Assembly (NCBI GenBank): GCA_003265435.1
Contig: NOXC01000011.1
Location: 62,001 to 126,000, forward strand
DNA from: Cellvibrionaceae bacterium AOL6
GTDB lineage: Bacteria > Pseudomonadota > Gammaproteobacteria > Pseudomonadales > Cellvibrionaceae
Direction of reading: 5' to 3'
Length of the DNA stretch: 64,000 nt
The notes under the pieces are model-generated. The model was not told the origin of the DNA. It saw only the letters and a program-made list of their open reading frames with translations, and made no database searches. This document shows, one piece after another, positions 7,678 to 16,336 of this stretch (positions within the stretch are counted from its first letter, which is position 1; each line of letters starts with the position of its first letter). Made by a program: the position numbers and the translations under genes.

Positions 7678-10026
7678 TTAGATATCGAGGGTGAACGTAA
7701 TCGCCGCCGTGCGGCCGCCACCAATCCACGCACCCCAACCACCGGAGATGCCTCCCAGGTAGTCTTCATCAAACAGGTTATTGACCGTCAGTTTCACTTC
7801 GTAGCCCTGGGCGTCACCAAAGCCATCACCGGCAATCGCGAAGTACAGGTCTGTGACGGTAAACGCGTCCGCACGCTGAGTGTTCGCCGCATCGATCCAA
7901 CGCTCACCCACATACTTGCTGGAAAGTCCCGCACGATACGCATCCTCGCTCCAGTCGAAGGACAGTACGAACATGTCCTCAGGTGAGCCAAACACGGTGT
8001 TCCCGTTGGGGAAGGCATCGTTAATGGAATCCTGATACTCCGACTCATTTTTTGTCAGTGCACTGTAAATGCTGAACGCATCGTTCACAAACCAGGTGCC
8101 ACCGAACTCAAAGCCGGTAGATTTGATACCGCCCGCGTTCACAAAAACAACGTCTGATTCACCGAGATAGTCAATGATTTCACCAGCTTCGGCAGAGCTC
8201 AACGCGGTGATACGGTTGTCAAAATCGATCTCGTAGACAGTCGCCGTCAACGCGAAACGGTCGCTGTTGTATCGCACCCCGAGGTCCATATTGGTTGCCG
8301 TTTCGGGCACAACGGAATCAAGGGCATCCGGGTTCTCAATCAGATTGGCCTCTTCGAGTACCACGTCTTTTACGGCGGCAAAATTTTCGGCATAGCCTGC
8401 GAAGAACTCAAGTCCGTCGACCGCCTGCCACAGCACACCCGCGCTGAAGAGTGGGTCAGAATCCGACGACACACTCGTCTTCGCCACGTCGCCTTCGATG
8501 TTGTCCTCACGCTCCACATCCACGTACCACTGCTTCACGCCCGCACGCAGCGTCACGGACGCCAGAGTCAGCGCGTCTTCCACGTACAGCATGGTGGTCG
8601 ATTGAGGGTACTCGCGATCATACTGTACCCAATAAGGCGTGTGATCAAAGTGATAGCTGGTGCGAGAGTCGATCACTTTATGCCAGTCGCGGCTTTCATA
8701 GCGCACCTGGTCTTCATACCAGAAGCCACCACGCACACTGTTGGTGCCAATGCTGAAGTCCATGTCCCAACGGATGTCACCGGTCAGGCCCACGCGCTCT
8801 TTTTCATAGTGGGTATGACGATAGGAGCCCAATGGCACTGCGTCAGTATCAAAACACGCTGGGTCAAGATGTAAACTGCCGTCACCGGTGCCACCATAGG
8901 GGAAGGTCAGGGATGAGCAATCGCTAGCTGGTACGAGTGGACTGCCATCACGTGCGACGTAGCCGATCTGACCGAGGGCACTGCCGCCACGCACGGTGCC
9001 GTTGCTGGAGTCCAGTTCGCTGTGCGGCTGGCCAGCACCGTCGTCTGTCACATCCACGATATACGGGGGCAACCAGTCACCCCGCCCCTCGTTCTTGTGG
9101 TAATACGGGGTTACCTGGAAGGACAAAGACTCCATCGGATTAAAGTCAAACCGCGCATAGGTGAGGAAGTTTTCACGCAGCGTCGACCAGCCGCGCCGAT
9201 AAAGTTGGTCGACATAAGGTGTGCCTGTCCAATCGCCCGTCAGCCGATCCCAATCCGGGTTGGCTTCAAATTCACTCAGGCTGACACGTTGATAGTTGTC
9301 TTCTTCGGTGTCGTCGTAGGAGGCATAGAAGGTCACGTCACTCCAGCTATAGTCCCCCACCGCTTTGACGGCAATGTGATTGCGCGTCGTTTCGCCGCTC
9401 TGATCAATCCAGGCGTTCACGTCCATATCCGAGTAGCTGACATACGCTTTCGTAGTGCCATTAAGGAAGCGCCCGGTGTCATAGCGGAAATACATTTTTT
9501 TCGCATCGTAGTCGCCTGCGGTGTAGCTGACTCGGGCAACCTGCTCTTCTCGCGGGTCTTGCGTAACGAAGTTCAGCGTACCACCCAGCGCTTCGTGAGA
9601 ACGCGAGGAGATATCCGCTGTACCCTGAGACACCTCGACTGTTTCGAGATTTTCTGTATCGATGAAGCGATTCGCTTTCGAGCCACCGCCGTAGTTGGAG
9701 TTGCCGTTCGGCACACCGTCGACCGTCATACCGATTTGCTGCTCGTCCAAACTCAACTGAAAACCGCGAATCGACACCACCGTGGACCAGTCATCCGACC
9801 CGAAGACATCCCCTTCATTAATGAGCACGCCCGGGACATTGTCGATGACTCCCAGTACGCTGGTAATGGCGTTTTGCTGGTCAATCATGGATTCAGAAAC
9901 CAGACTGTTGGCAAAGGTCTGTTGCTGGCTGATTACCACCAACTCTTCCATTTTTTCTTCTTGCGCCAAGGCCAATGACGCGCTGCTGATGGCGAGCATC
10001 AGTGCCGATTTTTTGATTAAGTGCAT
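7678..10026 (-). CDS. TonB-dependent outer-membrane receptor
   Basis: The product has about 782 residues, with a signal peptide (start at 10026, ending near SLALAQE) and a TonB-box-like segment MEELVVISQ. A plug domain with VSIRGFQLS and VEVSQGTADISSR is followed by a C-terminal 22-strand barrel with an NNLF segment (LTVNNLFDEDYLGG) and a terminal beta signal ITFTLDI. The start is chosen because GGGGGA lies upstream and the signal peptide begins there; a longer reading frame to 10116 lacks support. Substrate cannot be read from sequence. The plug has an insertion rich in Gly/Ser/Asn (PNGNSNYGGG). Position upstream of phoD suggests uptake of a phosphorylated compound or of the metal PhoD requires. 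Confidence 0.85.
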   Translation of the reverse strand: MHLIKKSALMLAISSASLALAQEEKMEELVVISQQQTFANSLVSESMIDQQNAITSVLGVIDNVPGVLINEGDVFGSDDWSTVVSIRGFQLSLDEQQIGMTVDGVPNGNSNYGGGSKANRFIDTENLETVEVSQGTADISSRSHEALGGTLNFVTQDPREEQVARVSYTAGDYDAKKMYFRYDTGRFLNGTTKAYVSYSDMDVNAWIDQSGETTRNHIAVKAVGDYSWSDVTFYASYDDTEEDNYQRVSLSEFEANPDWDRLTGDWTGTPYVDQLYRRGWSTLRENFLTYARFDFNPMESLSFQVTPYYHKNEGRGDWLPPYIVDVTDDGAGQPHSELDSSNGTVRGGSALGQIGYVARDGSPLVPASDCSSLTFPYGGTGDGSLHLDPACFDTDAVPLGSYRHTHYEKERVGLTGDIRWDMDFSIGTNSVRGGFWYEDQVRYESRDWHKVIDSRTSYHFDHTPYWVQYDREYPQSTTMLYVEDALTLASVTLRAGVKQWYVDVEREDNIEGDVAKTSVSSDSDPLFSAGVLWQAVDGLEFFAGYAENFAAVKDVVLEEANLIENPDALDSVVPETATNMDLGVRYNSDRFALTATVYEIDFDNRITALSSAEAGEIIDYLGESDVVFVNAGGIKSTGFEFGGTWFVNDAFSIYSALTKNESEYQDSINDAFPNGNTVFGSPEDMFVLSFDWSEDAYRAGLSSKYVGERWIDAANTQRADAFTVTDLYFAIAGDGFGDAQGYEVKLTVNNLFDEDYLGGISGGWGAWIGGGRTAAITFTLDI

Positions 10027-10276
10027 GCTGTTCCCCCAGATGTTTTTTAAATGCGCTGAGAGTCTGCGAATACACTGTGACACCATGTTGAACACTGTGT
10101 GGCGATTCCATGACAAATCGAAATGGGCTCACGGGAGAAAAACGCGCCAGCCGAGGTCAGAGAGAGCAGTGCCGGCATTTGCCATGCCCTGCCGCCGCTC
10201 AGTGTTTCGTTTGCAACAAAACGAGTGATACACTGCGAGCGGGATAAACAGAAAAACAGTCCATGGAGTTTGAAAC

Positions 10277-10888
10277 ATGTTCAGCATTCAGAAATACGCA
10301 CGCCGATTCCTGCAGGCGCTCATCGCCACCGCCACCCTCGCCTACCTGCCTTTTGCCACGGCAGAAATTGATGCGGATGTGACCTATGTGCGACCAGGAG
10401 TGGATTTCAATCAATATGAGCAATTTCTCATCAGCCCGCTTGACCTGTCGGACCTCAACCTCGTTCCACCCGCCTGGGTCGAAAACCCCGAACCGCGTCG
10501 CTGGTCACTGACGGATGAAGACATCGCTCACCTGCGCAGCTTTTATCAGGACGAGCTCAAGGCTGGCATCAAAAGCCGCAAGCAGTTCAAAGTGGTTGAT
10601 GCACCCGCGGCCAACACCATTGATATCGACGTAAAAATCACACGCATTACTCCATGGGCAGGGCGCGGTGAAAAGACAGAGACTCTGGGCTCTGGTGAAA
10701 TGGCCTTCGAAGCGCAACTTCGAGACGCGCACAGTGGCGACCTGTTGGTCATTGTTGAAGGCGTACAGAATGTCGGCGAAGCCTATCAGGAAAACAAGCC
10801 GTTCAATCATGAGCACAACTTCAAAGAAAAATTCTTCGTCTGGGGTGAGGCGCTCAGCGACGAGCTTCACAATGTGAAGTCTCAGTAA
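10277..10888 (+). CDS. Exported DUF3313-like protein
   Basis: A 203-residue protein with a signal peptide (hydrophobic ALIATATLAYLPFATAEI). There is no lipobox Cys, so it should be a soluble periplasmic protein. The segment YVRPGVDFNQYEQFLISPL, the middle RSFYQDELKAGI and the motif IDIDVKITRITPW are characteristic of DUF3313, a family of periplasmic or lipoprotein components of unknown role, usually around 200-230 residues. The gene stands alone: it is divergent from the TonB receptor and is followed by a hairpin. The 250-base gap upstream should hold promoters for both directions, although no strong hexamers stand out. Confidence 0.65.
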   Translation: MFSIQKYARRFLQALIATATLAYLPFATAEIDADVTYVRPGVDFNQYEQFLISPLDLSDLNLVPPAWVENPEPRRWSLTDEDIAHLRSFYQDELKAGIKSRKQFKVVDAPAANTIDIDVKITRITPWAGRGEKTETLGSGEMAFEAQLRDAHSGDLLVIVEGVQNVGEAYQENKPFNHEHNFKEKFFVWGEALSDELHNVKSQ

Positions 10889-10896
10889 ACATCCCT

Positions 10897-10919
10897 ACGG
10901 CGGCATCACTTGCCGCCGT
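10897..10919 (+). terminator. Hairpin after the DUF3313-like gene
   Basis: ACGGCGGC (10897-10904) pairs perfectly with GCCGCCGT (10912-10919) across a 7-base loop, starting 8 bases after the stop codon. The following tract is only mildly T-rich (TCATCTTCGGTTC), so this is a moderate terminator candidate. Confidence 0.5.
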
Positions 10920-11102
10920 TCATCTTCGGTTCATCGTCAGCACGCCACACTTCCTTACACCATGAAGGTTTTGTTAAACCAAGCCACGCCACGCGTGTTG
11001 GGCGCAGTGAAATATCCGTTTGTGCTTGGGAACCGAATCACGTCAGTTTTGGTCTAAATCCGGTATAAACCGGGCTCAGTTTTCAATTAAGCAGGAGTCA
11101 CC

Positions 11103-11768
11103 ATGAAACATATTGCTAGCGCACTCACACTTGCCGGTCTTCTCAGCGCGTGTGCCACCTACGATCCGTATACAGGCGAAAAAGAAGCCTCCAAAGCGGC
11201 AGTGGGTGCGGGTATTGGTGCCGGTGTTGCCGCCGTGCTGGCATATCTCGACAACGACGACGAAGACGTCACACGCCGCAATCAGCGCATTCTCGCAGCT
11301 GCAGCGGGTGGGGCTGCCATAGGAGGCGGTATTGGCTACTACATGGATGCACAGGAAGCCAAGCTGCGCAAACAGCTTCGCGATACAGGTGTCAGTGTTG
11401 AACGCGTCGGCGATAACATCAACCTGATCATGCCGGGGAATATCACCTTTGCCACGGCCCGCAGCGAAATCGCGGCCGACTTTTACCCCGTACTGAATTC
11501 CGTTGCCGTGGTCCTGGAAGAATATGACAAAACGCTGGTAGTGGTGGCCGGTCATACCGACAGCGATGGTGCAGCCAGCTACAACCAGGGCCTGTCGGAG
11601 CAGCGCGCACAATCCGTGTCACGCTACCTTCAATCCCAAGGCGTCGCCGCGGTTCGGCTCGAACCGGTTGGCTTCGGTGAAACACAGCCGATTGCCAGCA
11701 ATGCCACTGCCGCAGGCAAGCAGCAGAACCGACGCGTCGAGATCACACTGGTTCCCGCCACTCAGTAA
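11103..11768 (+). CDS. OmpA-family peptidoglycan-associated lipoprotein (YiaD-like)
   Basis: 221 residues. A lipoprotein signal peptide ends in LSAC (Cys17). A glycine-rich glycine-zipper region follows (GAGIGAGVAAVLAY and GGAAIGGGIGYYMD, about residues 35-85), which probably inserts into or lies along the outer membrane. The C-terminal OmpA domain (about 110-218) carries the peptidoglycan-binding signature GHTDSDGAASYNQGLSEQRA with the expected Asp and Arg, and ends NRRVEITL. The protein anchors the outer membrane to the cell wall. AGGAG lies six bases before the ATG. A 15-base gap to the next gene suggests cotranscription with the MliC-like lipoprotein. Confidence 0.88.
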   Translation: MKHIASALTLAGLLSACATYDPYTGEKEASKAAVGAGIGAGVAAVLAYLDNDDEDVTRRNQRILAAAAGGAAIGGGIGYYMDAQEAKLRKQLRDTGVSVERVGDNINLIMPGNITFATARSEIAADFYPVLNSVAVVLEEYDKTLVVVAGHTDSDGAASYNQGLSEQRAQSVSRYLQSQGVAAVRLEPVGFGETQPIASNATAAGKQQNRRVEITLVPATQ

Positions 11769-11783
11769 AGGACACCCTGCCTT

Positions 11784-12470
11784 ATGCGATTTGGGCTCAC
11801 AGCATTCCTCGCCGTTCTTGTCACGATGAGTGCGTGTGGGCCCTCTCAATCGCCTGATGACGCACCACCAACCGATAGCGGGCCCACATTAACGCAGGTA
11901 TTCGAGTGTCCGGGCGCATTCCGCTTCGTCGCGCAATCCAGCGCTGAACATATATGGCTATTCCTGCCTTCACGCACGGTCAAATTGCCCGCGACTCACG
12001 GGGAGCTTACGCCACCCAACTCGGGCAGTGATATCGCCTACCAGTACCGCAATCAACACATCAGCCTCTGGCGCAGAGGCGAAACGGCACAACTCACGCT
12101 GGATGGCACCAGCATTGGGCCATGCACAAACAATCGGCGAGAAGCGATTTGGGAGGACGCCAAACTGAACGGCGTGAGCTTTCGCGCAACCGGTAATGAG
12201 CCACCCTGGGTGTTGGAAATTGGATCTGAGGTCACCACGCTATATCAAGGCTACGATCGCATCGCAACGCAGTACGACAACGTCACCCCCGTAAAACACG
12301 CAGACGGCTCGTTCGAATATCAGCTGCGCAATGACACGCAACACATGCTCATTCGTATCGTCCCCAAACCCTGCAACGACACCATGGCATCCCTTAGCAC
12401 GCCGACACAGGTGCAGATACAGCTCGACGACGGTACGTTATTACACGGATGTGGCCGCGCGCTGTATTGA
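11784..12470 (+). CDS. Lipoprotein: MliC-like domain fused to a COG3650-like domain
   Basis: 228 residues with a lipobox MSAC (Cys18). Residues 38-110 resemble MliC, the membrane-bound inhibitor of C-type lysozyme: FECPGAFRFV, then LFLPSRTVKLP, then DIAYQYRNQHISLWRRGETAQL, with paired cysteines. Residues 120-228 resemble the COG3650 family, with the hallmark FRATGNEPPWVLEI and two further cysteines (KPCNDTMA, LHGCGRALY). The architecture suggests an envelope lipoprotein that protects against host or predator lysozyme; the second domain has no known activity. It lies 15 bases after the OmpA-like gene. AAGGA is 12 bases from the ATG, a rather long spacing. The MliC assignment is by pattern and needs a profile search. 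Confidence 0.62.
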   Translation: MRFGLTAFLAVLVTMSACGPSQSPDDAPPTDSGPTLTQVFECPGAFRFVAQSSAEHIWLFLPSRTVKLPATHGELTPPNSGSDIAYQYRNQHISLWRRGETAQLTLDGTSIGPCTNNRREAIWEDAKLNGVSFRATGNEPPWVLEIGSEVTTLYQGYDRIATQYDNVTPVKHADGSFEYQLRNDTQHMLIRIVPKPCNDTMASLSTPTQVQIQLDDGTLLHGCGRALY

Positions 12471-12480
12471 GTTGAGCGCG

Positions 12481-14499
12481 CTATTTTTCAAAGCTCTGCA
12501 CAAGCTGTAAAAACTTCTTCTTGGTTTTCAATCTCAGCGAATCATCCGACGCCAGCATGTCGAGCGCCTCCTGCTCAATCTGCCTGAACCCGGCCACCTG
12601 AGTCGCATTCAAGCCTCTGGCCTTGGCCACATCCTGAATTTGACCAAAGGTATCTTCGACGGTGCCCTGCGTCCGTTTCGCGTAATCTTCCAGCGCCTTG
12701 TCGATTTCGTGGGCCATCTTTTTCACCGAGTTCGCCATTTCATCCATTTTATTGCGCTGTTGGCGTCCACTCTGAAGATTCTTGACGTGGCTGAGAATTT
12801 TGTCTGAGCTGCGCAATAGATCAATCACGACATTCATCTTCTGTTTATCCCAGCCCCCTTCCTTGGCTTCCACCCAACCGCCATAATTGAAAAAACGGAA
12901 GGTCACCTTGTCATTTTTCGGACTGGGATTGACTTCATTCACCTGCATGTTTTTGATCAGAATTTTATTGCGGTCGGGCATTTTCCCCTGGGCATTAATT
13001 TCAATCTCACGCGACGGTGCATAGATAATCAAGCTCGGGGTCGCGCCGAGGTCGTCGAGCGTCTGGTGCAAAAACAACGACACGTCCTCCATCGTCTGCG
13101 CTTCGAAACTTTCTTTGAAAAAGTTCATCAGAATAGCGTGGAGCGACTCTGCCTGGCGACTCTTGCTGACTTCCTGCTCGAGATTAGAGATCGTCGCCTG
13201 CAGGATATTGACGTTGTTATCGGTTAGCGGTGCAGCCTGGTTTGACTCCCCCTCACTCGAGTCTTGCAGCGCATTGCTGGCCGTGTTCGCGCGTTTAAGA
13301 TTCTCAAGTTCATCTTCCAGCATCGCGACACATTGCTCAGCCTCACGAAGCGATTGCTTGAGAATACCCACATCGGCGTTGCTTTTTTTCGGTGCGTTGT
13401 CCATCGGGCCACCGCCTCCGCCCTCAAGCATGTTCAGGCTGATGCCGCCGCCTCCGTCGCCATCGATTTCACCAAGAGACGTCTCCAATTCGGCGATGGT
13501 CAGACGCTGGTCTTTTACCACGCCCCGCAGTCTCTCGATTTCTTTTTCGTTGGCCGCCTGGATCTGCTCTGAGAGGTCATCCAACTCCCCATTCGCCGAA
13601 TTAAGCTCACCTTCAGAGGAGGTAATAATCGCATTCGATGACGCCTTATCTATACCCTGTTTGACTGAATCCAGGTCCCGTTCGTAAGCGGCAATGCCAT
13701 CCTTCAGCGCCTGATTATTCTTTCTATATCGATCTATCGAATTCGCCAGGAGATCTCTGGCACTGGATTTTTCTTCAGACGCTTCGTTTGTTTTTTCGAG
13801 TTCATCCGAGGAGGCCTCACCCGAAGCAAGCTTTTCCTGCAGTCGTGTCAGCGCTTCATAGCTGTTGTCATAGTAGCGCTGATGTGCGCCCGCTTTTTCG
13901 CTTAATTTGCGATAGCCCACATTGCTGATTTTAGTGAGAAGTTGGTCGAGCTTTTCGTTGTACTGAGCCAGCTTTGTTGCGCTGTCTGCACTTTCGATAC
14001 ACGCGGTTTTGAATTTATCGAGGCTTGCCAGCGCGGCTTTGGCATTGTCCGATTTGCTCTCTGAACGACCAATTTCAGACTTTATGACAGTGATCTTCTT
14101 CAGCACATCTGCCAGCGGCTTGCTGACTTGTTGCTCGGTTAAAATCTGAAAAAGCTTTTTTACCTTGGTGTTGATCAAGTTCCAGTATTCTTTGCTATCC
14201 ACTTCTCGGTCAAGGCTTTTAGCTTCGATGGCGAGGTAAGCTGCACGTAACTTAATGACCCCCACATCGAGGTGCTTGCGCTCCTGATGGCGGCGCGCAT
14301 TTCTGGTCTTGTCGGCTTGATCACTAAGGTAGGCTTTGATGTGCCCCGGCAAACTGCGCTTTAACTTGCGCTCTGCCACACGACTGAATAAGCGGCTTTG
14401 GAGAAAATACAAGTTCGCAAACACACTGATGATCAACACCAGAATCAACCCGTAGATCAGTGATTCCAGCGCCGCCGCTTCGCCCCCCATAATGTCCAT
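12481..14499 (-). CDS. Membrane-anchored coiled-coil protein of unknown function
   Basis: 672 residues. One transmembrane helix near the N-terminus (LIYGLILVLIISVFANLYFL, about 14-33) is followed by a basic juxtamembrane segment. Residues 40-450 are mostly charged heptad-like helix with Glu/Lys/Ala/Leu and only short breaks. One break is a Gly-rich hinge (GDGGGGISLNMLEGGGGG). A compact domain of about 120 residues (470-590, containing LIIYAPSREIEINAQG and ILIKNMQVNEVNP) precedes a helical tail. The fold of this compact domain may be GAF-like. It begins 2 bases after the LacI-like sensor gene, so the two are almost certainly cotranscribed and may be partners. I know of no named family. Confidence 0.6.
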   Translation of the reverse strand: MDIMGGEAAALESLIYGLILVLIISVFANLYFLQSRLFSRVAERKLKRSLPGHIKAYLSDQADKTRNARRHQERKHLDVGVIKLRAAYLAIEAKSLDREVDSKEYWNLINTKVKKLFQILTEQQVSKPLADVLKKITVIKSEIGRSESKSDNAKAALASLDKFKTACIESADSATKLAQYNEKLDQLLTKISNVGYRKLSEKAGAHQRYYDNSYEALTRLQEKLASGEASSDELEKTNEASEEKSSARDLLANSIDRYRKNNQALKDGIAAYERDLDSVKQGIDKASSNAIITSSEGELNSANGELDDLSEQIQAANEKEIERLRGVVKDQRLTIAELETSLGEIDGDGGGGISLNMLEGGGGGPMDNAPKKSNADVGILKQSLREAEQCVAMLEDELENLKRANTASNALQDSSEGESNQAAPLTDNNVNILQATISNLEQEVSKSRQAESLHAILMNFFKESFEAQTMEDVSLFLHQTLDDLGATPSLIIYAPSREIEINAQGKMPDRNKILIKNMQVNEVNPSPKNDKVTFRFFNYGGWVEAKEGGWDKQKMNVVIDLLRSSDKILSHVKNLQSGRQQRNKMDEMANSVKKMAHEIDKALEDYAKRTQGTVEDTFGQIQDVAKARGLNATQVAGFRQIEQEALDMLASDDSLRLKTKKKFLQLVQSFEK

Positions 14500-14501
14500 T
14501 G

Positions 14502-16208
14502 TCAGATCGCGATATCCAGTGAAGTGATTTGCAGAATAAATCGGCCTTCGAGCGATTCAGGCTCCGCCATCAGATGGTACTGTTTATAGCTGCGATCGCG
14601 ATGGCGTAGCTCGATATCGATCGAGAACCCTTCTTCGGGTAAACGCAGCAAGCACCCTTGCAACGCAGAGGCACTATGATTTGGGACGCAATCGGCCAGA
14701 TCCATATTGCGATAAATGCCTTTTTCCAAATCGGATTCGACGCCCAGTAACGTAAGGGCGGCATCATCCCACTCGGTGTACTTACTTTCTGGCTCCCAGA
14801 AAATGCGGCCCGTCACCGAAGCCTGCTGAGGCGAAGAGGCCTCGTGCGCTTCACGGCCTTCGCCCTGACCCGGACCACTCAACTGCAGGCGTGCTTCAAA
14901 GCGCGTGACGATCTGATCCAAATACGCAAAGAGCCCACGCAAACTGCTCGGCGGCCCGGATGGTGTGTGTCGACCGAAGATACTGATCACGGCCCACAAA
15001 CTGTTATCCCTATACAAAGGCAGGTGAATCGCCGTTTGCAGTTTTTCCAAGTCAAGGTCACTGCTTGCGGGCGGGTACGCCGCGACCGTACTCAGGGTTT
15101 TCATATCGGTCGCCGAGGTCTTCGTTGCGCCCAGTGCGCCCATGACCTTGGTCACTTTCAGGTATTCTTTCCCCTCCTTGCCTCGAGCCACCCGTGCATA
15201 ACAGGCTTTCGCCATGTGGCGGGGGAAGACGGTCCCCAACATCATGATATCGTCGAGCTGGCTCTCCACAATGGTTTTTGGCCACTCATACAGATAGTCG
15301 AGCATGCCCTTCATGTAGTTCCCATTCATCAGCTCTGCCACTTCGGTAGACGTCGCCAAGAACGCCTCCTCTGACTTTCGGTATTCGTTCGCCCTAGTCA
15401 TGATTTTCGGTTCAACCAAGTGGCAACGATCAACCTCATTACCCTGATGCAACGACTCAAGCACTTGCAGGGCTTTGAACGCCAGTAAATGCAAATTTAA
15501 ATCAATCACGTGCAGCTCAGGTTCGGTCGCGTCAATCAAACTGACCGCATCAAAGCACACGATGTCCATGCTCTCGACGCGGTGTGGCACCACAGTACCG
15601 AATTGGCGCGCAAAGCCGATACCCGTAAGTCCTCCCCCACAAATCACACCCGTAGCAGGACTGTTATCACGAATAAACTGGTTCGCGGCTTTAAAACCCC
15701 CGGTAAATAGCTCATCTTCAGTAGTGAAAATGCAATCATCACCCTGAGGCAAGCGATTGATTTCAAGCTGGTCACAGAACGCCTCGTAGCGCTTACGTAC
15801 ATCGTAATTGGTCAGGTTCCCGACATAAGCTAATTGCCGATGCCCTTGCTTAAGCAGATGGTTGACGGCAAGCTCGACGCCAAAAGCATTGTCAGATACC
15901 ACGAGGGGAACGTTCAAAGGAAAGTAATCGTACGCCACAGAAACGACATACTTGCCCTGTTCGAGAAGCTGCTCAAGCAAGGAAGGGTGCACAGCATTAC
16001 GCAGCACAACGAAAAAATCGATATGCCGAGTGTGCAGCAGTGAGCGATACTCTCCGTGCCCACCTGTTTTGATCAACGAGAAACGGTAGCCCTTCAGCAG
16101 GCAATATTGCTGAAGTTGAGTGACCAGCTCCCCGAAAAAATGCCCCTGCAAATAGGGGGTAAAGACGCCGACAGTGATCGGGTCTCGTGTTGTATCCTTA
16201 TCGCCCAT
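14502..16208 (-). CDS. LacI-type ligand-binding sensor without DNA-binding domain, with GAF/PAS-like C-terminus
   Basis: About 568 residues. Residues 10-280 form a type-I periplasmic-binding-protein fold like the sensor half of LacI regulators: ITVGVFTPYLQGHFFGEL, VVSDNAFGVELAVNHLLKQGH, YVGNLTNYDVRKRYEAF and TGVICGGGLTGIG. The LacI helix-turn-helix and hinge are absent and there is no signal peptide, so the sensor appears cytoplasmic. The C-terminal half looks like a GAF-like region (about 300-440) and a PAS-like region (about 480-568, GRIFWEPESKYTEWDD). No GGDEF, EAL or kinase motif is visible. The start at 16208 is my choice; a TTG at 16250 would add 14 residues. It is upstream of a coiled-coil membrane protein and downstream of an EAL phosphodiesterase. 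Confidence 0.62.
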   Translation of the reverse strand: MGDKDTTRDPITVGVFTPYLQGHFFGELVTQLQQYCLLKGYRFSLIKTGGHGEYRSLLHTRHIDFFVVLRNAVHPSLLEQLLEQGKYVVSVAYDYFPLNVPLVVSDNAFGVELAVNHLLKQGHRQLAYVGNLTNYDVRKRYEAFCDQLEINRLPQGDDCIFTTEDELFTGGFKAANQFIRDNSPATGVICGGGLTGIGFARQFGTVVPHRVESMDIVCFDAVSLIDATEPELHVIDLNLHLLAFKALQVLESLHQGNEVDRCHLVEPKIMTRANEYRKSEEAFLATSTEVAELMNGNYMKGMLDYLYEWPKTIVESQLDDIMMLGTVFPRHMAKACYARVARGKEGKEYLKVTKVMGALGATKTSATDMKTLSTVAAYPPASSDLDLEKLQTAIHLPLYRDNSLWAVISIFGRHTPSGPPSSLRGLFAYLDQIVTRFEARLQLSGPGQGEGREAHEASSPQQASVTGRIFWEPESKYTEWDDAALTLLGVESDLEKGIYRNMDLADCVPNHSASALQGCLLRLPEEGFSIDIELRHRDRSYKQYHLMAEPESLEGRFILQITSLDIAI

Positions 16209-16336
16209 TGAGTCCAAGCCATACTCTGGTTGTTTCCTGAGTATAGTCAAGCGCTTAGGATTCGACCAATTCCCGAACGATCTGTGTATTTAGCGTGCGA
16301 AAGACCGCCAAGTTGTCACTGATCAACGAAGTATAC

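Noticed and set aside
9022-9978. 318-codon plus-strand frame opposite the first TonB receptor
   Set aside because: Antisense to conserved plug and barrel motifs, with no recognisable family pattern.
10095-10116. Pho-box-like direct repeat upstream of the phoD-linked TonB receptor
   Set aside because: On the minus strand the first half (TTGTCAT) fits but the second half, 11 bases on, matches CTGTCAC at only about four of seven positions. It is too weak to call.
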